A stretch of 64,000 nucleotides of DNA from Sinotaia quadrata (lineage: Eukaryota; Mollusca; Gastropoda; Architaenioglossa; Viviparidae), in the NCBI GenBank assembly GCA_028829895.1, contig CM054181.1:111697360-111761359 (forward strand). The letters are read 5' to 3'. The notes beneath the pieces are model-generated. The model was not told the origin of the DNA. It saw only the letters and a list, made by a program, of their open reading frames with translations, and did not search any database. Within the stretch, counting starts at the first letter, position 1; each line of letters begins with the position of its first letter. The position numbers and the translations under genes were made by a program. This document shows positions 1 to 11,568 of the stretch, piece after piece.

Positions 1-2427
1 TTCTTAATCATAACCTCACTACCTTTGTAAAATAATTCCTCAGTGAACATGAGAATAATATTTTAATGGTGAGTTCATGATCTGATGTTCAGGTTTGACT
101 ATGCCGACAACTTTGATATAAATGAGCATTCAGAAATAAACAGTTTCATTCAACTTCCATTTGAAACTTTGAAATGTATTGAAGTAAACTTGTTGTGTTA
201 GTGGTTATTATAAAGGGATTTTTGCAGATGTGCATGATCAGTAATTGTAGTAAACAGCATGTATTTTATGTGTCCTGTGATCAGAAATAAAGTACACTGT
301 GTTTGTGGTGTTCTGTAACTGCAGTAAAATAATTATATTTCATGTAAGTACATTTGATTTAAATAAGGTGTGTGACAAATTATTCCACAAATTATTTTTC
401 TAATAGAATTATTAAGTAAACATTTCAACATTTATAATAATCTTCAGAGAATATCACATTTTGTAATATGTGTATATTCTAAAATTTTAACCATGTTTTG
501 TATTATTTTGCAAGAGAGTTGAGGGCATTTGATTTAAGCTTACCTTCCTGCTTGTACTGTCTGTGTAGTCTTTTACTTCCTGCGCACTTAGATGAGGTGT
601 GATTATGCTTTGGGCATGAATGGGTTTATGAGCTGTGGTCAGCCAGCAAGTCATAAGTCAAGATGTCCAAATGGAATAGAAAAATCCATGATGTGGTCCG
701 TATACGTCGGCATTAATTAGTTTCAGAATTAGTGCCAGAACTTGGTGGGAGGAGGGGGATCTTAGATCCTGGTGGGAGGTCTAAGATGCACTATATATAC
801 CCCAGCACCCAGCAAGACCTGGTTATCAGTCTTATGGCTAAGCAGGTCCACTGTCCATGTTTCAAAAGATGTGTTCTATATAGCAGGCAGTGTATGTTAG
901 TTAGAGTTGGATTTTGTGAAAACTTCTGATTTTTGGTACCAAGATGATATTGTGGTATGCTTTGTTTTGGAGTAATTGTGGTGTAGTCTTGGTCTTGATT
1001 GTTTCAAACCAGGAGGCAGAGTGGTCAGTTGTGAAGAGCTGAGAGGGGTCAGTGGTAGAGAGCTGAGAGTGGTTATTTGTGGAGTCAGCAGTTGTGTATT
1101 GCCTGTAACAGTAGCTTTGCAGTCATGATATTCATGATCTTCATGTACTCTCAAATACTGGGGGTGCAGGTATAAATTTTATCTCAATATTGGAAGGTTA
1201 GTTGTGGAGTGCTGAGAGTGGTCAGGTGTGGAGTGCTGAGAGTGATCAATTGTGGAGAGCTGAGAGTCAGCATTTGGGTGATGCCTGTAACAATAGCTTT
1301 GTGGTCTTGATCTTTGTGTGTTCAGAGTCTATTGGAAGGTTAGTTTATGGAGAGCTAAAGGTAAGCAGTTGTGTTTGCTCATATCTCTCTCATTTGTTTT
1401 ATCTTATGTCACTGCAACCATTTGTAGCACGTTTACTCACATTATCTACCTTTAATTTAAATATTATTAATTAACAGTTAGTTTACTGCTTAAGATTTTT
1501 GCCTTGATGTATCAATGAATGATCTTTTGATTGTATTTCATTTGGACAGTTTTCTTTTATTTGTGATTTTGCTTGAAAATATTATTAGATTTAACTTTGT
1601 TCTTTGTTTACTGCCTGTATTTTCTCATTGCTTTTTCATTCTTAAATTTTATTAAATTATTATTCTTTTTTAAAGTTGTGTCATAGTCTGATTTAATGAT
1701 AGAGTCTTGCGACCATCTATCATCACACTGTAACTGTCCTCAGCTCTATTATTGTGATGTTAGTGTGGCATCATGTGTTTGTCTTCCCTTGTCATTGCCT
1801 GTCAATTGTGATAAACAGCAGCCTTTCAGGGGTGGGGGTTCGAGTCGAGGAATAGAGTAGGTACTGTGAATGGGAACACTGTTCCCCCTGGATTATGGTA
1901 AGGTGTAACTGAGGAGTAGACTGGCTAAGAATGAGAATCTAAATTAACTGTCAGCTGTAAAAGACCTTAACTAGGTGTGTTGTGTGTTTGTGGTGTTCTG
2001 TAACTGCAATAGAATGGTTATATTGTATTTAAGCACATTTGTGTTAAATAAGATATGCTGCTTTGTTTGTATGTTCTGTCACTGCAATAAAACAAGTTAT
2101 ATTTTATATAAGTACATTTTTCTTGAATAAGGTGTGCTGTGCAGTGGGTTTCTGCTGTTCTGCAATGGTAGTCAGCAAGTTTTATTGTATATGAATATAT
2201 TACATATTCTCAAGGAAGTGTGTTTTATGTTCTTGAGGTTCTGTGTAATGTAAATCAAATATGTAATGTATGTGTTCTTTGTTTTTTGTGACTATTGTTT
2301 TGTGCATTTTATGATTGTGTATGCAGAAGTGTATTGCTTTGTACTTTGGTCTGAGGGATGTTACATGCATTATAATGTTGCCTGCTTGGCTTTTCCATTC
2401 TACATACTCATGTTTTGTTATGTGCAG
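1..2427. other. Upstream intronic DNA of the LRP-like gene, with degenerate repeats
   Basis: No exon is supported here. Two repeat families are visible. A roughly 75-bp unit built on GTTCTGTAACTGCAATAAAA ... AAGTACATTT ... AATAAGGTGTG occurs once near 276-372 and several times in tandem at about 1975-2240. A purine-rich GTGGAGAGCTGAGAGTGGTCA motif is repeated at about 1020-1130 and again at about 1196-1305, followed both times by a similar GCCTGTAACA(G/A)TAGCTTTG segment. The reading frames here are by-products of these repeats. Confidence 0.55.
1975..2240. repeat. Minisatellite, about 75-bp unit
   Basis: About three to four diverged direct copies of a GTTCTGTAACTGCAATAAAA-led unit; an outlying copy lies at about 276-372. 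Confidence 0.6.
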
Positions 2428-2556
2428 ATGAAGAACTATGTTCAGCCAGCCTTAATCTATTCTTGTGTGCAAACAAGCATTGTATACATGATAACTGGCT
2501 CTGTGACGGTAACAATGATTGTGGTGATAACACTGATGAGATTGGGTGCAGAATAG
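2428..2556 (+). CDS. LDL-receptor class A repeat exon
   Basis: One 129-bp phase 1-1 exon encoding a single LDL-A module. Six cysteines are present in the usual spacing, ending in [16 protein letters not shown], with the calcium-cage acidic residues (D..D.C....DE) conserved. Established family knowledge: these modules bind ligands and are calcium-folded. It is the last extracellular element before the membrane helix. Confidence 0.85.
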   Translation: MKNYVQPALIYSCVQTSIVYMITGSVTVTMIVVITLMRLGAE

Positions 2557-5376
2557 GTACTTATCTGCTGACTATTTATACATTTTTGCATATTATATCA
2601 TGTGTTGGTTTTTGGAGTGAAGCACTTTCAGTGCCTAACTTAGACCATTGACCTGCTGTCTGGCATTTTGAATTCCTTCATGGTTACTCTGTTTTGAGAT
2701 ACATTCATTATATAGTCTTACCATACCTAAATTTCAGTCATTATTTAATTTCTTTTTTTAGTTCATCTTATTTTAATTATATCATAATTTAAGAAATTAT
2801 AGTGATGTGGGAAGGAATGTTTTGAGTAACCTATACCTCTTTAATTGCAAATACATTTGTAATTGGCTTTCTCAGATTTGAATCCCTTAAATGTTATTAA
2901 AAAATAGTTTTCCCCCACCCCATACCTTGTTGCTGTATTGTAAGTGTAGTATCAGTTAAAGCATTTTTTTAACTTTCATTATAATTATTATTTCAATAAT
3001 CTCATTTCCTGAATATCTTTCATGAAATTCATAATTGGTGATCAATCTGTTTATAATTATTTTTAGGGGGAGGGTTAATTATTATATGTATGAATTAGTA
3101 GAAAATTTGTAGTAAAATCAAAGTTATTTTTTTAATAATTTCTAAGGGAACCTCACATGAACATTCCTTCTTTTACTGTACCAATCCTAAAAACTAAAAC
3201 ATATGGTCAATATTCTTTTTTTAAAAAAAGTCACTTCAGAGTCCTGTCAGGACTCATCTTTCAAGAAAACTTTTAAAACCAATCTCTTTCACTGACAACA
3301 ACAGTCTTTACTTTCATGATCTTTTCTATTTATTTTTCTTTATTTTGTAACTCTGAATATGTTCTTTGTTATATATTCTAATCACCTTGTGTATTGTGTA
3401 TTACTTAATTGTTGTGGTGGTTTTTTTGTGTTATTGTATACTCCTGTTATTATGTACTAATGTGCAAGTTATTATAATTTATGTTACTGTACGTGATGAT
3501 AATTTTTGCTATTGTACATTTTATGTTTAATTTGCACCATATTCTAATGTTTGTTTATTTAATTTTGTGAAATGTTTAGAGCTTGAAGATTAATCTCTGT
3601 CACTATTATTATTATTATTATTTTCTGGAAACAATCTTAGGGCCAAAAATCCATAAAATGCACATTTATTTGCATAAGTCCATATGTTTAAAATGCTTAC
3701 TTTATTTAAGAACTGATTATATAAGGGCTTTTTCAACTGTCATTCACTGGTATGTAAATTGAGGAAATGCATAAAATCTAGAAAAATCCCAAATAAAGCT
3801 TTTATGTAAGCCAAATTAAATAGAATTAAATTAAATAAATTACTTTTGTTTATAACTGAATAAATTAGTGCTTGTGACTATAAAATATTCTTATGAAAAA
3901 ACATTTAAATAAACTATAAATAAATAAAAGAACATATCAACTTGGTCTCATCCATGTTCATATGATCCATTTTGTAATAGTAATATTGCAATAAATTCTC
4001 ATAAAATATATTGAAAAATAAAAATATATTGGTTTATGTTATTAACAAGAAATTGAAAATATGAAAATAATTATTACTCATTATTAACTAATATTTAAGC
4101 CAGGAAACAACACACGCACACAAAAAATGAAATATGTCAATCCATTCTGCAATTATTTTAGGGGGTCAGTGGGTTGGTGTTTTTTTAATGTTTATGAATT
4201 ACTTTGTAAAATACAAACTATATATTCTTAAAACTTTAGTTAATCATAATTAAATTATGAGTAATTCAGCCAGTTAATCATAGATTACCTTAGAAAAGCA
4301 GCACATTTTATTTTTTGTTTGAAATAATTATATCTACTTCAGGAACCATTTTTTTTATAAGTTTGATGCTCACAAGATTTTATTTGCATTCTACTTATGC
4401 TGTTATTTTCCTATGACAGTAGTGCATTTAAGATCATTTTCATAATTTTGTTTTTGCAGGCAATGCAAGGAAGGTTATAATTGCAGCTGTGGTGGGTTCA
4501 TTGATGTGTTCCCTGCTGCTTGTGATGACTTTGGGCTGTGCATGCAAAGTGTATTCCATTCGCACTCGTGATCTGTCTCGAACACCACGCTTTGACACAC
4601 CTCTTAGCCGCATCCAAGCAGAGCTTTTCCGTCGTCGAGCCCCTCCTCCTCCATACCACGAGGCTATGCTGACTTCACGACCGTACGATGAGGCTGTGCG
4701 TGAATATCTTTCTCATGCTACACCAGCAACTTTTTCTCCTTCAGTCATGGAACATAATGCAAGGCACAGTCGATTAAATGCAGGCTATGTGACTGATTCA
4801 GATGCAGATGCTTCAAATGAAAATCCTAGACAGACTGAGGATCCATCTCTTCAGAGTCTCATAGACCTCATGGATGTGTCAGAAGAATCTTCCATAAGCA
4901 CCGAAGATAATTCCTTACTTATTACTGGAAACTTAGGGAACAGAGATCACCAGGCATTTACTGATCCTAGCCAGTTGGATAACAGTAATGTGGATACTAG
5001 CAACCTGTTCCATGAGCAGCCAGCTATTGATGATTTGTTTGACGGTGCTAGTGAAACTTTCAGTAGGCGATTCTTACCACATTATGCACGAGCTAACAGC
5101 AGTTTAGAAGCCGAAAATTGTAGCGAAGATTCAGCTAGTGCTATTCTTTTCTGTGATGGTTTGGAATCCTCACCCCTGGCAGACAAAATGAAAACTGTTG
5201 AAAAACCTATTGTGGATTCTGATTCTCAAAAAGAACCTGAGATGGAGAGTGAAAAAGATGAAGGTAAACTTGAGAGGAAGGACAGTGATACAGATTCGGT
5301 CTGTATTCTTTGTCTTGATGACCCTGTCTGTGACCTTAATGATTCTGACACCAGATGCCTTCTAGAAGAATACTGA
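2428..5376 (+). CDS. LRP3/LRP12-like low-density lipoprotein receptor-related protein, 3' end (two exons seen)
   Basis: Partial gene; the 5' part is outside the window. Exon 2428-2556 follows a TGTGCAG acceptor and ends at a G|GTACTT donor. Exon 4460-5376 follows TTTTTGCAG and ends at a TGA stop. Both junctions are phase 1, so the split codon GGC joins the LDL-A module directly to a membrane helix ([20 protein letters not shown]). The stop-transfer side [12 protein letters not shown] and the juxtamembrane [19 protein letters not shown] resemble the LRP3/LRP12 branch of the family, which are type I endocytic or signalling receptors. The cytoplasmic tail of about 270 residues is Ser/Asp/Glu-rich, carries a PPPPY motif (WW-domain ligand type) and ends in an acidic CILCLDD...LLEEY tail. 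The choice between LRP3, LRP10 and LRP12 is not settled by two exons. The long internal ORF begins at a GTG codon inside the exon, which is not a real start. Confidence 0.82.
2557..4459 (+). other. Intron between LDL-A exon and transmembrane exon
   Basis: AT-rich intron of 1.9 kb with canonical GT and AG ends. It holds a short ATT run near 3606-3620 and no coding signal I can support. Confidence 0.75.
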
Positions 5377-5815
5377 GTGAAGCTTGAAGTTTTGATATAC
5401 TATTTTATTATATTGCTTTCCTCTTAACAGATCTGGGATTTTTTGTTTGTTTTTGAAACCTTATGAGAGTGATAGCTTTCCATTATGAATTAGTTTATTT
5501 TTGTTAGTAACATCAACTACTTCTTCATATTTTTCATTCTTTCTTTTGCTATGGGTTATTGGTGAGTGTAACTGCAATTTAAATCACTGAATAGCATATG
5601 GATGGTATGGCTTTCTTCTGTTGTGTACAATAGCTACTGTTTTATGGTCATTATGGGGCAGAGAACACAGTTAAGAAAAAACACAAGTAAAAGACACAGT
5701 GGAAAGGAATCCAACTCAGCAATGACAATAAGCTTAATCATTTTTTTTCTTGCTCAGCAAATTCTAAAAATATAGTCTCAGTATATATTTTAATAAAAAT
5801 TATTGAGGTTGTATG
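5377..5815 (+). other. Probable 3' UTR of the LRP-like gene
   Basis: Follows the TGA stop. The first clear AATAAA, at 5792-5797, is followed about 15 bp later by a GT-rich stretch (GTTGTATGTTTCTGTGAG), the usual arrangement of a polyadenylation site. Inferred; no transcript evidence. Confidence 0.4.
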
Positions 5816-6198
5816 TTTCTGTGAGATTCTTGATTTTACCTGATGTCTAAAAGGTGAAGATGAAAAGAGATGACCTCACAGACAATCTTTTTTTTATTGA
5901 AGATATGACATCTGACAAAACAAAACATCTGATTTGGTTCTCCTAGCATTGCTGATCTTAACTGCATGAGAAGTTTTAAGAAAGTGTCTTTGTCATATTT
6001 AATTCAGAGCATTTATTCTAACAATGCAACATGAAATTTTAAAATAATTTAATTATATATTCAAGATAAATACACATGTTGTCAATAGTGGCTAAATAAC
6101 ATTAATCAGGACAATTATAATAAACACAGTGAAGATAAATGAAAATGAATATAGTTATATGAAAAAGTAGATTATTACAGAAGATGAAAATGGATAAT

Positions 6199-6200
<2 letters not shown>

Positions 6201-6285
<85 letters not shown>
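6201..6285. repeat. (AC)n microsatellite
   Basis: About 42 uninterrupted AC dinucleotides. Confidence 0.98.
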
Positions 6286-6289
<4 letters not shown>

Positions 6290-6984
6290 AATAATATATA
6301 TTTTCAATGCTAGCAGATCTATAGATCATCATTGTGAATTGCAAAACAACAAATCATCAAAAATATGACATAGACACATCAAAAGGAATAGCAACACAAC
6401 TGCTAGGAGAAAAATAAATAAGCAAATCTTTCCATCACTTACGTACTGTAATGGAAAAATTATGTGGAGGAAAATGGAATTAATGCACCATTTTGAAAAT
6501 ACCTAGCCAATTATAACTTTGATCAGATAGGGTTTTCAGTGACATTTAGCCCCTATGTTATGTTGTACGGTGAGTGGCCTTATGAATCAGTGAGTGCTTT
6601 GATGTATGTCTTTAGCAATAAAATGGCAACACTTTTACATCTGGATAACTTCAACTTTGCCAACAGTTTGAAAAACTTAAGTTACTGATATATTTCATTT
6701 TTATAAATATTAATGCATGAGGTAGATTTCTCTTGCTTGTTTCATAGTCATAGTAAATAGTCTTTCAGCAATATCTGTCCAAGGCTAAGGAAAGAGCACA
6801 TAGGTTTTCTACTGATTCTGGTTCTGTAATGATTCAATGAGATGCTGAGCTTCCCATTATGGATGCTTGCACTCAATTGTAAAATATTTGCATCATCGAA
6901 GTTCAAAGTAGATTTTACCTGTTCTGGATAAGCTTCAAAATATCCTGCATGAGAAGGGAGAGTTGCATGAATCTATCTGTCTGA

Positions 6985-7010
6985 CTCTCTCTCTCTCTCT
7001 CTCTCTCTCA
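6985..7010. repeat. (CT)n microsatellite
   Basis: Pure CT run of about 12 units, followed by a CATCTATCATATCTATC tract. Confidence 0.9.
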
Positions 7011-7779
7011 TCTATCATATCTATCTGCCTGCCTGCATATACAGGTAGAGATATAGATTTGTTTAAATATTTTTTATATACACTGTTTTGATGTCGATTC
7101 CTAAAGTTCAGAACAACAGTACACACAGGAAAGAATTGTGATGAACTGTGTTATGCCAATGCCAGGAATATCATATGTAAATCATCTTGAAGAATTATAG
7201 CCTCAGTGCAAAATTAGATGTTAAACTACTTTATGTATGTATGTATGCATTTTTTTTTTAATTAAAAACAAATATTTTTATGAATCATTTTAAGATTACT
7301 TTCTTTGAGAAAAATATTTTTATTTTTAAAGTTACTCCCTCCACATCTATCCATCATACAACCATTTTAATAAAGAAATATTTCAGAATTAAATAGCAAA
7401 AATATCAAAACAGCCAAGAACCTTGTACACATTTATTATATGGTAGAAAATATTCATGTACACTGGTTTGGTATTTTATGAATAGAATGAATGAATGGAT
7501 TTGTTTTGAATTAAAGACAATAAAAAAGATTCACTTCTTACTGAAATGAGCAAGAAGGTTGAAAGTTGAATTGAACTAGGGGAGTTCTTGCTAATTGATG
7601 CAGATTCTGTAAATTTGAAAAATGACAAAATTAACCCTTTCAGTTGTCTGGTGATAATGCAATATGCATAAGTTTTTGTTGGCTTTTTCCACTCTTTAAA
7701 ATAGCTGCCAGATTGTTCATTTCATGATTTTAGGAAAGAAAAATAGTAGAATACAAATACAGTTGACAGTAAATTTGAT

Positions 7780-8190
7780 ATTTTAATTAGTTTTTAAGAT
7801 AATAAGATTTTAATTGTTTGAGTATTAACTAAACCTAAAATATTCACCAGATCATAGTTTCTAAAATGACATGATTGAATTTTGTGAAGTATCAACAAAA
7901 TCTAAAATATTCACAAGTACATAGTTTTTGAGATAAGAAGAATTATTTATCAATGAAGTTTCTGAGATAATAACATTTGAATTGGTTTGGTTATCAAAAT
8001 CTAAAATATTCACCAGAACATAGTTCTGAAATAACAACATTTGAATTGCTTTTGTTATCAACAAAACCTAAAATATTCACCAGAGCTTAGTTTCTGAGAT
8101 AAGATTTAAATTGTTTAGGTATAAACAAGAACTAAACTATTTACCAGGCCATAGTTTCTGAGTATAAACAATAACTAAAATATTCACCAG
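7780..8190. repeat. Minisatellite, about 70-bp unit
   Basis: Five or so imperfect direct copies of a unit containing AAATATTCACCAGAxCATAG and TTTCTGAGATAATAA. Copies vary by small indels. Intergenic, with no coding potential. Confidence 0.7.
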
Positions 8191-8994
8191 CATGTTAATT
8201 TTTAATAATGCATAAAAAAAAAGTACTTCATGTTAATGCTTGCAGATTGTTTTGAGATTTGAATTATGTTGTATGATATGTACATTTTTTTTAATTTGCA
8301 AGTAACATTTACTGCATTTTAATTGAAAGTCACTGAGTAATTAATCAGGAAATAAATCATGAATATATTAACTGATTAGGTAAGTGTCATTGAATTCGGT
8401 AAACATCTCACATTTAATTTGAAAATAATGTAATTATAATAATTTAAATTTTTCATATATTAAAAGAGACAATGTTTACATCAGTTTATGGCTTTTGTCT
8501 GACATATTTATTTTTAAAATTATCAGTTAAATTAAACTTCAATAATACATCATTTGATCTTCATAATAATTCACAAATGACTGTTAGGATTATTATTCTT
8601 AAACATGGAAGGAAGACGTATTTCAATTCTATTATTTTGTTGATCAGGAATGTATTAGCATCTTTGTTAAACATTACATAAAACCATAATATTATATTAT
8701 ATAATAATTTAAACTGCACATATATTAAAATATATATCATTTGACATCAATTTATGGTTTGTGTGATAAATGTTTTAAAATACAACTGCATTATCTAACA
8801 TAAATATTATTCATACTTCAACCCAATACATCATTTGACTTTTATAACACACAAGTAAAATATTTAGAATTAATTATCCTTAAACACAATAGGAAAAACT
8901 TATTCAATTCTGTTATTTAAGTTCCATAATTTCACTTAAATACTGAACATGATTCTGTTTTGTTAATCAATTAACTTCCACTGACTACAGAAAT

Positions 8995-9096
8995 AGTTCT
9001 ATTAAGTTAATTGATTTTCGACCCCAACACCCATTAACTCTACTAGTAGTTCTATTGAGTTAATCGACTTAAAGGCCCCCAAACCCATTAACTATA
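8995..9096. repeat. Two-copy direct repeat
   Basis: TAGTTCTATTRAGTTAAT followed by CGAC and ACCCATTAACT occurs twice in tandem, about 55 bp apart. Confidence 0.5.
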
Positions 9097-9129
9097 GTAA
9101 CTAAACACATCATTCTAACCGTCCTCTAA

Positions 9130-9330
9130 AATAACTGATCGGCATCCCACTACATTGGCAATGATCACCAATCATCATGTCATTGACAATGCCACTGATG
9201 TTGGTCATCAATTTGGTCTTCTCTGCATTGATTTCCATACCAAAAGCAGTGGATCTTTAATATTTGATTGCTATCACTCTGCATCTTCCATGTCATTCTG
9301 TATGTAAAGAACTTTCTCCTCCTCACCCCC
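9130..9330 (-). pseudogene. Non-LTR retrotransposon reverse transcriptase fragment
   Basis: The minus strand encodes GMEINAEKTKLMTNISG followed by a broken frame. This phrase is typical of the stretch just downstream of the catalytic YADD box in the reverse transcriptases of many animal LINEs. Only this short piece is recognisable, with frame breaks on both sides and no catalytic box, so it is a dead fragment. Confidence 0.6.
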
Positions 9331-11324
9331 TCCATAACCACAGTCCCCATGTAATACCTATTATGTCCTTCCACTAATTTTCTTTATTTTCTTTCTATAT
9401 CTTTATTGTTACAGGCAAGTATGGTTTAGTGTCATATACTGCCATGCTTACATGTGAGTGTTAGGGTTTACACATTGTTGAAAGATTTCTGAATGAATTT
9501 CTAATCTTGATAATGTATTTTAAATGCATTTGTATATTTTCAGTGCAGAAAGTAGAATATTTTGATTTAAGTGGAATTACAATAAATTTTTTTGTGCTAA
9601 GATGGTTTGCTTGATTGCTGGTAAGTTTGTCCCTTTTATTATTATTTATTATTTAATTTGTGTTTCTGTTTTGTACAATACACAAAAGTCATCTGCCAGT
9701 CTGAACTAACTGAATTATAAATAATTATTAGTTAATGATGATGTATAATGTGATATATTATAATATTTATTATTTTATTATCGATGATTCCCATGTTTGA
9801 AATGTAAAATATGGCTTTTTTAAAAAAACAAGAAAATGTTATAAAGAAAGCGAAGCTTTTTTCTTACCACGTAAAAGAAGAAAAAGAAATGATAAAATAT
9901 CAACTTTTTTAAACATTAAGCTTTCTGAATTAGAGGGATTTGATGTTTTTGTTGGCCCTTTTAATTAGAATAGACATTAGTATACTGAGCACTTTTAGTT
10001 GATTTTTGTTGAAAGACTGGGTGTCATTTTAAGATGATGGCTAATGGTTGGTTTCTTTATAAACAATAGTTCATTTCTTGCATGCTTGTTTCAATATGTT
10101 ATGAAGAAAACCCTCCTGTGTTTTGGTCTGTTTACTTTTTCCTTTATGTTCTGCTTGTATTTTGATGAACTAAGCTGTTGTGCCTCGTAAACAAGTGGTT
10201 ATTCATCTTTGTGCATGTTTTTTTTGTGTTTGTTTGTGTGCATAGCTATTTTTACTATTTCCCAAAAAGTATTATATTAAAACAATTCTTTTAAATTAAA
10301 GGCTAAAAATATGAAGACAATTTGTGATATATTTAAAAATCATGTTGATAAGAAGACGATTTGGATTGTACAACAATATATATATATATGATAAAATTAG
10401 AATAATTGTTTTTAGCACACAGTTTAGAATTTTAATAACAAACACTTAAATGATGCTCAGGTGAAAGAAAGATGTTTTAAAAAATGAAATATTGAATAGG
10501 TTTAAATCATTATCGGTAGGAGAATCTGTTTAATGGTGCACCATAGTATTCTGCAGTTATTTGAACTTTGTCTTTACACCCTACCATACCTTTGACATAT
10601 TTTTCAATTATTTGACATATTTGGAACACATTTTTCAAATGTGACTTTATAGTAATACCAACACAGGATACTAACATCTTAAGATAAAGAATTTAAAGAT
10701 TAAAATGGAGCAACAGTTTTCATTCTGGTTAAGTGAACTCCTTGTGACAGATTCCGGCAAGGTTATATCAGATAAGACTTAACGGTCATAAGTACGAATA
10801 CATCTGCCACTCCTTACTTTACATGAGACACACAAAAAGTGGGGGCAAAGAATATATTTCCATTCTTTGCTTGATAATATTTAGGATTTATCAGCATTTG
10901 TCTGACCTATCTTCAAATCTAGTTCTTACAGAAACAAAATGAATGGTTGCTTAATAGACAAAGAAACTGTTTCAGGAACACTTTTGCACTGTCTAAATTT
11001 GTTATCACTAATGTACAAAGGAAATATTGCATACAACTATAATATATTATAAAGAACCATTTGACATTAGGCTTTTTAATCCAGTTCTGTGGAATACTTG
11101 TCTTCATGGGCTAATGTGCTTTGATGTGCTAACACAAAACAAATCATGTTTTACTTTAGTACATGCATAAGAATGAAATAAGTTTTCCCAGGGCAGCAAT
11201 GAGACCTGTCTGTAATTTGAATGTAGGGCTTCAGAGTGCTTTTGTAGTGTGACTTGTAAAGTGCATTTGTCTTCTATCTTTGATTTATGAGGAAGTTTAA
11301 GTGCATAAAGTTTTTATTTTGAGA

Positions 11325-11568
11325 TAGTGAAATTAAAAACTATTTTTTAAATAGTGAAATTAAAAGCTAATTTTTTGATAGTGAAATTAAAACCTAATTT
11401 TTTGATAGTGAAATTAAAAACTAATTTTTTATGTTGAAATTAAAAACTAATTTTTTTATAGCAAAATAAAAATCTATTTTTTCAATAGTGAAATTAAAGA
11501 CTAATTTTTTTTATAGCAAAATAAAAATCTATTTTTTCAATAGTGAAATTAAAGACTAATTTTTATGA
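11325..11568. repeat. Minisatellite, about 28-bp unit (TAGTGAAATTAAAAACTAATTTTTT)
   Basis: About eight imperfect direct copies; later copies carry a TATAGCAAAATAAAAATCTA variant, giving an alternating two-unit pattern in the second half. Confidence 0.85.

Noticed and set aside
1826..1856. Possible tRNA B-box (GGTTCGAGTCGAGG)
   Set aside because: No A-box at the right distance and no cloverleaf can be folded around it.
4489..4491. GTG as start codon of the 295-aa LRP-tail frame
   Set aside because: The frame continues upstream to a splice acceptor at 4459 and joins the LDL-A exon in phase; the GTG is an internal valine.
6102..6344. 80-aa minus-strand frame of alternating Val-Cys
   Set aside because: Translation of the (AC)n microsatellite.
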